From: Phoronis australis
Lineage: Eukaryota > Phoronida > Phoronidae
NCBI GenBank assembly: GCA_002633005.1
Contig: NMRA01000283.1
Coordinates: 348,351-408,350, forward strand
Direction of reading: 5' to 3'
Length of the DNA stretch: 60,000 bases
In this document: piece after piece, positions 24,801-36,800 of the stretch
Numbering within the stretch: the first letter of the stretch is position 1
Layout: every line of letters starts with the position of its first letter
Program-made: the position numbers and the translations under genes
Notes under the pieces: model-generated
Database searches by the model: none
The model's input: the letters and a program-made list of their open reading frames with translations, nothing else
What the model was told of the DNA's origin: nothing

Positions 24801-27800
24801 GCGGCACTGTTGTCACGCGACTTCTTGTTTTTAGATTCCGATGGCATGCTTTCTCAGTTTAATGTCACATGTAAATTAACGCGCATTTCCTTGTCAAACA
24901 GAATCAACGCTGTTCAAACATGCAACATCGGCTATCATCAAAGACACCGCTCACCTCATTCGTTCACTCTTCTCTGTAGAACCGACATGGTGTAGTCTTA
25001 ATGTCGCGTAATCAGCGTACTTTAAAGAGGCATGAAACGAGAAAGCTCGTCGAAATATCTTTTTTAAACAATTCCTGGTGAAAGTACCATCTAGCAACGT
25101 CTAGTACAGGGTAATTCACTTTCATATGTGGGGGAGTTTCCAGAAAAAATCACAAAACTCACGATTTTTGAAATACGCGCGAAGGAAAAACTCTGTGGTT
25201 ACCGCAGATTTTCTAAATCTTCCTCCCCCTTATGATAAATGCGCGCATGCGCTCAGTCAGTTTCTTGAAGTCGCTTGAGGTCAAAGGTCACATTTCCCAT
25301 ATAAGGGGAATGTGTTACGTCTATGTCTTGCAATACCAAATAAGGAGACGCGCTTTGCCTTGTGGGAGAAAAATCGAAGAAGTGGCGAGCAGTTGACACA
25401 TCGTTTTTTTGAATTTTGAAACTAAAAAAAAATGCTTTGATATGAACAGAAATTAAAAATCTTTACGAACAAACCCTAAACATATCTGATGAGCAGGTTA
25501 AATTATGTTTCGATGGCAAAGAACCACTTTCAATATTGCAATGTAGTCTGCTTATGGTGTTCCAGGCCTCTTTAAAGTGATCCTCTAAACCTTTCTCTGG
25601 TGTCTTTCAACGCGGATTTGCACTTCCCAATCAACGTCATCGATTTCGTATCTTGTGTTTGAATTGAAATTTGTTGCCGTAAAACGCCTTGACGGCCGTA
25701 CTATGGGGTTTTCGCGAGTTTCTTGCGTCGACGGAACGCAGCCCTGGGGCCCCTTCCAAGAAACTGGCTTAAGTTCATTTTTTACTTAAGTCTAAGATTT
25801 GTCTCAACTTCTAAACTTTGAAACTTCCACATCACCCAAGTTAGTCAAAATTAAGACAAAATTTAAGTCAAAAACTTAAGTTAAACTTAATATCTCCTGC
25901 TTGTGAAACGGACTTGAGACAAAGTTTTATTTTAAAATTGACTGAAATTTAAGATTTGTCTTAGCTAAGTCAGTTATCTTGGAACGAGACCCTAGTAAGG
26001 AACAGTGTTTGGCCGATTTTATTACAATAAGTGACATCAAACAGCAAATGCAGAAGGCTCGGGTTAAAAAGCCACGCTGTATGACAAACGTCTTTAGTCG
26101 TTGTTTCTTGTACAGATGACGATTCAAAGAAAATTTCGTCTCGTGTCAAACCATTAATCAAGAGATTGTCGTTTTTATTTTCTTCAGAACCTCAAAATGC
26201 ATGTATGCTACTAGTATTGCCAGGGAGTTTGTTAAATTATTTTAGATCCAAAATAAATTCAGTTGTCTTCATTAAGTAGGACACCCTCTTTTGAAGATTT
26301 CAACTAATCTTCGTTCTGTCGCCTGCAGCATTGGCGTCAGTTTTGAAAGATAAAATCAGAAATCAACTGAAAGCTCATACCCCGTATCTCAAAAATTGAA
26401 CATTATGGTCCTTGGTGGGTGGTCTTTTCCCACAGTTGCCGCGTCATTCGCTAAAAGCGTAGGTCACGCTTGTCCGTTTATCAGATTTTGAAAGGAGTTT
26501 TCAAAATTTTCTCCATACTTTTGATGGTTGTCGAGGGTTACAGAGCATTATTTTGTTTTTGAGAACTGGATGGAAAAGTTGTTTTTAGTATCTTTTATTA
26601 GTCCAAAACCGGGTTTAGTATCCTTTTAAAGGTGCAACATATTAGAGCATTCTGTTAAAAAGCACTTTTCACATTTAGGCCACTTGCCGTTAAAAAAACT
26701 GCCTCCCGTTCAGTAACGCTAGGACCTAGCTTGAAAGCAAGACTTTGCGAGATTACGCGTGATATTGCCGTGTATTTTAAATAAGAGCACGTGACCTTGA
26801 CTAGCTCTTGGCTAGGTCCTAGCGTAGGTCCTAGCGTCTACTGAACGCACGCCTGGTCTCATCTTGTTCTTTACCCAAATTAGACATTATTTGTAGGCTT
26901 AAGAAGAACTGACCGTTATTGCTTTGTGTCACGTTCATTCAGGTGCTTGTCACGGCTGGTTTGTTTCAGTCGCCGAAGTTGTGTGTCGGTCAGAGGAATT
27001 TCAGAGTTGTTTGGGTAATCACTTAAAATTCAACCAAAGGATAAAAACGCTATGAAGTTGTTTTAGAAGAGCGTATGTGCCTGTAATACAGTTGTCTTCA
27101 ACATCAGAGTTAGGTTTATAGCGGTTTTAAGTGAAATCATAATTTAAGCTTAAGCCCATCGCACACTATGCGACGCAACTCATGTCAATAGTTGAATTGC
27201 GATGAGATGAGCCATGTCGAGTAGTGTATGCCAGGTTTTAGGCCGTTGTTGTAAAATAACCACGCATTTGATGAACTGTCAGTAGCAAAAGCTGAATGTG
27301 CTGACTAGTCTTCTTGAAACNAGAGATATATTCTGGCACTTTCTGGATGACCAATTTGTTTAGAGATCAGTGGAAGTCCGTTGTGTCGTGGCGCTGTTTG
27401 AAACGTATTTTGTATGGCTAAGAATTGATTTGTGTGTTTGATAGTAAGTAAGAAATCCATGGCTGTACTCGACTATTAGATAATATTTAAGACCCTCAAT
27501 TGTGCAGAATTTTGTCGAAAAAGAACCCTTTCGTATAGGGAATGAAAGTCTTCCATCTGCAGAATTTTGTCGGAAAAGAACCCTTTCGTAGGGAAATGAA
27601 AGTCTTCCCTCTAAACGGTACGTCCTGTGAGAAGCAATTCTTCATGAAAGTGCAATAACTTTAATGGAAAAGAGACGATAAAACTTTTCACGATTACTTT
27701 CATATATACCGATGTGCAATGTCTTAGCTAAATTTCAGTCAAGCATCTAACATCATCAGTCATAAAAAACCGTAAATGGTTCCACTGTGAACTACAATAC

Positions 27801-30800
27801 ATCACCTCACAACTGGTAAGAGCCAACGTAGACGCAGAGCTACGCCTCAAATGCAAATGAGCTCAGCTGATAGCTCACATGTGCGGCAAATGAATCGTGG
27901 GCTTGGAGTTCGCCTTTTGACTAGGAGGCGGGGATGCGAATGTTTCATTCGTTGGATTTCTTTCACGTGGCGAATGTAAATCCTCGCAGCATGCGGTAGA
28001 GCTGAGCCAAGTGCTCAGCCGATAGCCCTCGGTTGCCAATGAAAATTACTTATTGCATCACCGGACAACAATAAATCTTTGTCGCTCGCTCACTGTAAAC
28101 GTGTACAATATTTACGCAGTTAACTACGAACATAGATTACTGTTCAGTGACCATTTAACTCGCGTGTGCGGGCAACAGTGACGTGAGGTGCATTTTTCTT
28201 GAGGCACTTAGCTCCGTTTGTAGGTTTCCGAATAGCTGCGAGCTGAGCTGTCGTCTTCAAGTGAGCTACAGCTAAGCTCATAGCTCGAGTTAGCCGCACA
28301 TAGCTAGCAAAATGCTCAGTGACCTGTTACTTACTTTCGTACTAATCAGCGTAAGTGTAGTGCACACGGACAGTGTTGTCCGATGATGCAGTAATTAATG
28401 CTCACACACAACCGAAGGTAATCGGCTTAGCACCTATAGCTCACCTCGCCCGCATGCTGTGAGGATTTACACTTGCCAGATCAAAGAAATCTCACAAGTG
28501 AAGCATTCGCCTCACTCTCTTGCAAAGCAAATTCCTCGTTGTTTGCCGCAGACATGAGCTATGAACTATGAGCTGAACTCATTTACAGTCTAGGTGCTGT
28601 TGTAATAAAGGAAGTCGGTTGGCTACTACAGTGCGTAGCTCTCCGTCTGGGCTGGCCCCAAGAATCACACAATCACCTCAATGCCACAGGTGCAGCTGCA
28701 TTCTTGTTTAAAGACCTTACCTCAAGGGGTTATTCTAGCTGAAACACGATATGTTATATACTATAATGTTGTTCACATTTTGTTATCAAATTGCAAGCCT
28801 TCATGAACCAAATTTTGTACCTCAGCCGGAAATCAGAACATCATCCGCTGTTCTCGTCTATTTCCGTGACCCGAGTTCCCCTGTACAGTGTGTTAGGAAC
28901 GATTCCTGAATGACGACCATGTTTCCTTGAAAACTCATTGATACCCGCACCTGAACATAAAAACCAGGGGCGGATCCAGGATTTTGAGTTAGGGGGGCCA
29001 GGGCAGAGTATTAGCCAGGATTTTGCCCGTCAGACATTCGCACCTCCGTACTGCCAAATGAAATCTGGGAGAATTTTAGGGGGGCCATGGCCCCCTTGGC
29101 CGCCCTCTAAATCCGCTACTGAAGACGTTGTTATTTTGTTTGGTTGTTTTTGATTCACATTTTGGTTCTTGTTATGTTGGTTGTCTGTTGTCATATGTTT
29201 AGCCATTAGCTTGCATATGAAGCGTAGTATGTAATACAATTCTAAGTTGAATTGAATGAAAACGTCGCACTTTCCGCAGTTAGTAGGCTAAGCGTCCTTT
29301 CTCATCGCTAAGGTACAACAAATTTTAACGAAAAGATTCTCTCAGGTAATAAATAAGAAGGAAAAATTCTAGTTCTGTAAGTCTATATTCTCCCGTCACC
29401 CTATCGTGTAACGGGAATCAAAATAGAGAGGCAACTGCTCGGCAAATTGCAGCGGCCACCGACAGCGCACTTTGGCTTCACTTGACAGCAAACCGACACC
29501 GGCCTCGTTGGCTCTTTGAAAAGCGACAAAAAACAAACAGCATTTTGATTCTTCGACATAAAAACAAAATTTTCGAACTCAAAAAGTGTGCTCCTCATTT
29601 GAATTGCCAATAACGCCCACGTTAGGTGCTTGATTTTTACTACCTGGCCATCATGACAGGCGACGGAGTCTCCGAGTTGCCATGTGAATTACTTCGTTTC
29701 ACGAAGCTTGCTAAGTCGGGCTCGTGTAACATGTCATTGTTCCTCTGAGTACCTGACTGTTGTTATGTGTTTGTTCAATCGTTTTCGTCGTCCTTGATTG
29801 AGTTTCAGTAGTCGGCATACCCCGCCGTTGCCACGGTCGTCTTCATCATCGTAATCCATATTATTTCCATCCTTCTTTGAGTTGTTCAATTTCCAGCTAT
29901 TTTGTTGGTTAGCCTCAGGTCTAAATTATTTACTGTTATTAACCCATGTTAATGCCAGCTAATAAATAATGATAAATATGTGAATTAGTTTTTCATACTT
30001 CGGTTTCGTTATTTGATAGACTGCCACAGCATGAGCGTGGAAACGTTGATTAAATGAGACGTCTGGCATACCAAATTCTCCGTCGTTAATGCGTCTTTAT
30101 GAAGCCTAAAGGCGGCATTAACAGGTCTGTGGATGGTCTTAACCTTGGTCTTTATGACCGTATAATGTGTCAATTACAAAACGGATGTCTTTAATCCACC
30201 AACAACGTCATCGACAAAATTGAGCAAATTCTAGTGAGAAACAATACGTGTAAACTGTGCGATCGACAGCGTATGCAAATACCGTATTTCGCTGTCAAGG
30301 CAAGAACGTCTTTTGATTGCGTATTGGGATGCGCGTGAACATTCAAAACATGATTAGAATCGGGAGCCGCCTTCGGTTGCAGGTCGGGCGTGCGTTCCGT
30401 AGACACAAGAACTTAGCGAAGACGCAAGATCGTGCAAGAGACTGTACAAGTGAAGCACGTGATCACTCTGCCTTCCTTCGCGATGTTCTTGCGTCTGCTT
30501 TATTTCTGCATTCTTTGTTAGTCACGCTATCTGTTCCTACGGGAGGGTCTGATTGACAGCATTTCTTGTTCACTAATTGTGCGCTGTGACAAACGACGCG
30601 TACTAGAGATAAAGAAACGAAACATTTTATTAACTTATACACAAGATGAGCAATCATAACTCAAGAATAAACATTGCCACTGAATATATTTTTGACGGAG
30701 ATATTCTAACGCCAATAAAACCCTATTCGCATAATTTTATAATAATCGCAATCACAGCCTTTTCGCAAGTTGTTACAGACACTGCTGTAGATATTGCAAG

Positions 30801-33800
30801 TCGCCAGCCGCTGTGTTTACGATATGTGTACAATATTTTTATTTACACATTCAGATTTGTACACCTTGTGTTGCATGCGCACACAGCCTCCAAATAGGGG
30901 GGGCTCAAATTCCTGACGTTATGGACCTTTTGCTAACAAAAGAACAGGCCGACTAAAAAAACGGAAGCACCATTAAGAATTGCGCGTTTGCGCTTATCTA
31001 CTGGACTTTTGTTCCATTTCCTCGGACATTTTGTCTCTCAGGGGAGGACCTTTTTGCCCACTTCGCCAAATGGGGGGCTCCTTNCCCCCCCCCCTGGGTG
31101 CGCGCCTGTTTTGCAACAATTTACTATACCAGCACACAGTCAATGATTACCATCATTGAGTTTATGTATTTTGATGATTTCACCAAAAGCTGATTTCATC
31201 CTGTGTTAGGCTACTGTACGATGAGTGCATTTCTGACAGATAAACGTTGCAACGCGATCCTCATTGAGTCACAAAGTGGGTCCTTTGTAATTTGAGTCTG
31301 GGGTCTTTCCGTTCAACCGTCGATAAGCTGGTGCGACTCCTTGCCATTTCACAGATCTTGTGAGGAACTTTCAAACTTTCTCCACATTTTTGGGATGATG
31401 TGTGTAACAGAGCATTGTTTTGTTACAAAGATTCAAAACGGTTATAAACCCGCCTTGCCATCACAAAAGCAACTTTTGATTTCTATCACTTACGGTTATG
31501 AAATTGGTTTTATATTGCTGCTTAGTTAAAATAAGTTCTGAGCTTGAAAAGAAATGGTATTTCGATTATTCTGCTTGATGCCAACCATTACAACTTAGCT
31601 GACTTGTCATGGCGTGTCATTGGCATAAAAATCACTTCTCATCTGGCTAAGAAACAAGTTTAGACCAGTTTTGTGGTGGTCCAAATAAAAAGTTAGTTTC
31701 TTCGTCGGGTGTAGCCATTTTTAAAGTAAATATAGACGCTGATGTTGGCCAATAGTGAATCAAATAAACTCGGAAAAATCAGGAACTCCAACTGGAAATC
31801 GAACCACAGGTCTCTAGGTTTCCGGTCTAGTGCACTTACCACTGAGCTTCTGAGGACCCGATATATGTGCAATTACTGTTTGCAGCCAACTGTTATGTCT
31901 TGCCCTAGATCAGCAATCTAGAGATATGTGGCCCGTTTTTAAAGGGATTGGTTGTGGTCAATATCCGATAATTGGCCAAAACGGTGTTAAGAATGGTATC
32001 CGTTTAACAACTTACTATTTATATCGTAACAGTAACTAGTTGTTTTCTAATTCCATGTACTACATGTATACGTGAAGTACATACAATAAAAGAGCTTCGT
32101 GCCTGGCGGATCATTAAGTTACCACTGTCGCTGTAATACTAGTTACTACACCCCAGCTATCGGTTCCAGGTTTACGGAGTGCCATTTAACGCTGGCGTAG
32201 AACAGTGAATAAGGCCATCATATTTTAGAATATGACTTTCCTCAACATATATAGAGCATATGCATTTTCGGCGTTCACATGCCGTCGGATCAAAAAGCAG
32301 CTTGTACGTCTCTCCGTCCGCCAATTCTCATCGTCTGCCTCCAATCAGATGGAAGATCTGCTTTCTTACCATGGGAAGGTTGCATTATGTTGACTGCACT
32401 TGACTGACTTTACCGTTTCCGCCGTGTCAACCGACTCCAACCGCCTCCAATTAGATGGTAGATCTGCCTTCTTTCCGTGGGAAGGTTGCATAATGTTAAC
32501 TGCACTTGACTGACTTTACAGTTTCCTCCGTGTCAACCGGCTAAGACTCCGTCTGATTGGTCTGTAAGCCGGAAGTCGTCATTGATAACCAATCAGATGT
32601 TTTGGTTAGCTGACCCGGCGGAACCGGAGAAATCATTCAAGTGCTAGCCTCGTCCCCAAGCCTCAAGATGACGCTGCGCAAATTCAGAAGCTGATATAAC
32701 TTTAAATCACTCGTAATATTCCGGCGATTTCCGTGAATATGCGTCACAATATTCTCAGGCTAGCAAGTGAATTTCTCCTCATCATCAAGCCTCAAATGCC
32801 TAAACCGATCAGCGTCATCTTGAGGCTTGGGGATGAGGCTGCGGTGCAGACATTGACTTACATGTAACTTGCGGTGAGGCCTTGCTAGGATTCAGAATAT
32901 TGCTGGACTATGTTCACCCATGGTGATCGCACGTTAAAATCAATTTTATGAATTGAAAAGAGTATACCGTCGATAGGTCATTTAAAAAGATAATGTCCAG
33001 TCTCTGAAGATCGACTTAAAATATTTTTGTGGCCTCTTGTCTAGCAGCTTACATTTCTCTCACCGGAAATTACACTCGTTGATATAACGTGCGATTGATC
33101 AGGAATGTGGATATAATTTCTTAGATTAAAATACTCTTTCTTTTACATTGACGACTGGCAGGATATAATGTTTCCAGCGCAGTGAACAAATAGTCACATC
33201 TCAAAAGTCTTACGTGGTCTACTGAATCATGTTTACACCCGACTTGCCATTAACTGCCATTCGTCTGTTCCGTCTACTTGCAGTTTACCAAAGCAAATTT
33301 ACCAGATCTTGGAAGATTAGAGGGCAGAGTTGTCATTATTGTGGCAGACGGTGTCAGCGGTTCCTCTTCGCGGCTGCTAGGACTCAGCGATGAGTTTATC
33401 CACCACTCTTGCAAGTCTTATGGGGCCGTGGCCGCCATAGAAAGAGCTGACCAACGACAGGTGCCTACACCCGAAATACAAGTCCGCAATTTAACCTTTG
33501 ACCTGTCTGAATACGGCAGAAATTGCATCTTGGACAGTGAACAACCCGCTTTGTTCAATCTAAAGATCTTTGGAACATTTCGGAACAGATATATCTCACT
33601 GGCTGTACCAAAGTCGGAGAATAAATTAGTGAAAGCTCTTAAAGTGGTGTTGGATCAGTCAGTAAGTAACGGGGCGTTTTCTTATGTAACATGCGTAATC
33701 ATTTCCCTGTCCATCATTGGCCAGTATCCGCCATAGCTATCACCACTTAGAGCCACCCATGTTCAAATGTACAAAACTTGTCTCGGATGATTGCACGTGT

Positions 33801-36800
33801 GGGGGACCCGAAGAAATTGATAGTGTCATGCTTAGATGATCGTAAGCACAGTGTATTGAACTCACTGAGCAATCGACTCACTAGATGAAGTGACGCCAGG
33901 TACGTGTGACATAGCACTTGCGGCTCTAGCATATGTAGAAATGGGGGCCCAGTCATAATTTCCGAGGAAAATATCCTCCCTCGTAAACCCTAAAAGCGGC
34001 AAGCCTTCGGCGTTGTTTATTTTTTTTTCTTTGGTCGTCTTCTCAATCCACCTACTGCATAGGTCTCACTTTACTAACCCGATATTTTCCAGTTAGCTTC
34101 ATCAATGGTGTCTACGAGCAGTAAACAGTCACCTAACTAAGAGAAACCTTTGAAAAGCTGATTAGGCTACCGTTAACAATGAATAGTTTTAATTTGCTTT
34201 TCGACGTAGCGAAACCATCCAGAGCGTAGCGAAACGTGATTGTAATCTAGTGTTAATGTAGTTTGCATGTATGTTGGTCGCACTCTAATCTATTAGTGCT
34301 ATCTTGAAATTAATTACATAGTTCACGGAATTGGGACATGCACGCTTCTGTATTTTGTCTCATATTCAAATTTCCCTGGCGTGTGATTAGATGAAATATT
34401 GATGGTGATGGCATTGAAAAAACAATCGACGAGCCATGCATCCTTGCGTCTTTCTTAGTTAGCCAAAGAAACTGACGGCGAAATGTGATCGTCGTAAATC
34501 TAAATCACCTTCCAAACTTAATCAAAGTACACCCAGTTAATAATGGCGGCCAGTTGGGAGTTTCATTTGCAATATTACGTGCACATCTTCATTGCTGAAG
34601 AGTTGTCGGCGAGTGTCTTGCGTCTACGGAAAGCAAGTTCTTACTCGACTTCTTTCAGCTGCACTAGAACACGCACACTTTTGTGATTTTACTTACGTCT
34701 GCATTCAAGTGACAACAATTTTGTTGCGTGAACAAAGGAATCTGTGTACCTTTTTATGTGACAAATTAAATAAAACCTTGGATACTTTGACAAAATGGCC
34801 TAATGCGCTTGCACGAATTTTGAGTGCTAAAATTGTTTTCAAATTGTTGTTGGAAAATATCTGCAGTTTTCATGTTCTACGAAATTCGTAAATTGTTCTG
34901 TTTCTTAGTAATAATCAAAATTTGCGTCAGTTCTTAAACTCTTTTGCAGATAATGCGTAATATCTTCGTAGAATGCTTCAATTCTTACAAACACGAAAGC
35001 GAAAGTAAAGTTTCTGTTTTAACCGCCATCAGAAAGATGCGCTTCAGCCCTAGACTCTTTGAAATTAAGCTGTCACACAGGGTGGAGAACACAGTATATC
35101 TAGAAGACTCGGACATCTTTGTCACGACTGAAGGTGACGCCACACGTTCGGTTAATTTCTATTCAGGTGAGAATCGACGGAGACTTTTTGTCATAGGCTC
35201 CGCTAATTATATTGTCGCTGTCACCCATAAACTATCACCAAAAGTGAGAGGGCATCGGTTTGCAAAATAATATGTTATGTTTCCGTTAGATATTCTTGGA
35301 TTTATTTTTGCTGAGCAGTTGTCAGAAGATTGCGTATTAAACTGTGTTTCTGATTATTAACTTTGAAGCGAACAATACTCTGTAATCCTCATCACTACGT
35401 CGGGTTTTGAGCCGAAAACGCATCGTTCGGTAGAGTATAATACCCCTTGATGTAATTCGCTTTAAACAGGGCTACGAAACAATAATACCCGTCGTGTTTA
35501 TTTGTATTTTATTGAAAATCACTGATGTCCAGGCCAGTTTACAACCATTCGATAGTCAAGAATTAATTGAAATCGAGGCCACTGGCATTAGTTAAACACC
35601 CTTAAAATACTCCGCCACTTGCCAGATTGAATTTTAACTCAGCTAGTAAATCGTTGGACTACGACCGCTAAGGTTGTGGGTTCGGATCCGACTTGAGGAT
35701 GTACAACCGACCGCTGAGGTTGTGGGTTCGGATCCGACTTGAGGCCGATGCTAAATACTCATTGTCACTTTAAAAGTTAGAGTACGTCTGTATACCTCTC
35801 ACGAAGTATACACTTGGAGCATGTTAATCAATGAACGTTGCGAAAGATCGCCCGCGTCGAATCGGAGGATTGGTTTCATAGTATGATGCTATAGTTTAGC
35901 GTAATTGTCGCTCACGGCAGGTATATTGTATTTAATTATACGTAATAGCAACTGAGTGGGCCGAGATTGGATCAAATCACTGAAAAAATGTTAAGTGTTC
36001 TTTTAAACACTGAGATACGCTTTCCGCTTCATTTTAATTTAAAATTTCATTTTTGACTCAAGGTATAGTCCAAATAATGCACATTCAACACAGCTCCAAA
36101 TTTTTCCAAATTTAAATCAATTTAATATGATTTTTTTAGTTATCGTTTTATTTTTGGTGATCCACAACCACCTAAAATGGCCGCTGTTTTTGAGTGACAG
36201 CTGACTCGCGCATTATGGGTACTCACTCAACTGCCGGAAACCTCGCCCACTTTATAAAAAACTTTGACTTGACTGGCGAAACTTATCCTGTGTTCTAAAT
36301 TGATGATGGTAAAGTAAATGGTGCCTTTAAGTATACTTAAATTACTCTCGAAATGTTTGCTCCTGTAAATGGTCAAAAAAATCGTGTTCTGGAAGACGTT
36401 AAACGTAGTTCACAAGGTCCGGAACGGACGTAGCACAGAGACAAATTTACCAAAAACCGGGTTGCCTTTCATGAAAACAAAAAGATGGTGCTCTTCTGGG
36501 ATGCTTTTAGTTTCTTGCCAGTTTGGCGAGATCACTCAAGATCACGCTGTAAAAGGTTAGTTTCGTGAGTAAACACTATAACTCAGAAGTTTTCAAAGGG
36601 GTAGGCCTTTCCCCAGGTTTTGTACAGAATTTCTATTTCGCGTTTGTAAGTATTGAGATTTCAAAGATCGGCCACGACAGAGAAAAATGTACCAAAGGGT
36701 CAACAAATTGCCTTTTTTCATTTGGAACATATAAATAATGAATCATGCACAATAGCCTACAAATGTCATGATGCCCAGCTAATTCATAGCCGACGCCGTG

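Larger units (their letters stand above)
15834..33283 (+). other. Intron 1 of the FAD-like gene (17.4 kb)
   Basis: Begins GTAAGT and ends TTGCAG. It holds the foldbacks at 17.4 and 27.8 kb, MITEs at 25.0, 25.75, 26.7, 28.97, 30.87 and 32.65 kb, a SINE head at 31.8 kb, tandem repeats at 27.5 and 32.3 kb, the orphan minus-strand frame at 22.7-23.2 kb and single Ns at 27321 and 31084. Stretches at 18-22 kb and 23.2-25 kb show nothing firm; a CAGTGACGTAGC word near 18112 may be a transposon end. Confidence 0.8.

Noticed and set aside
28938-29153. 71-codon frame starting MIPAPEHKNQ
   Set aside because: It is a translation of the hAT-like MITE with its GGCCATGGCCCCC palindrome.
30646-30897. Resemblance of AFSQVVTD in this frame to AFSQVIAD in the orphan frame at 22.7-23.2 kb
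   Set aside because: The match is only about 20 bases and does not extend, so homology is not supported.
31783-31860. Possible functional tRNA-Ser-like gene
   Set aside because: T stem and acceptor stem contain several mismatches; more likely a SINE head.
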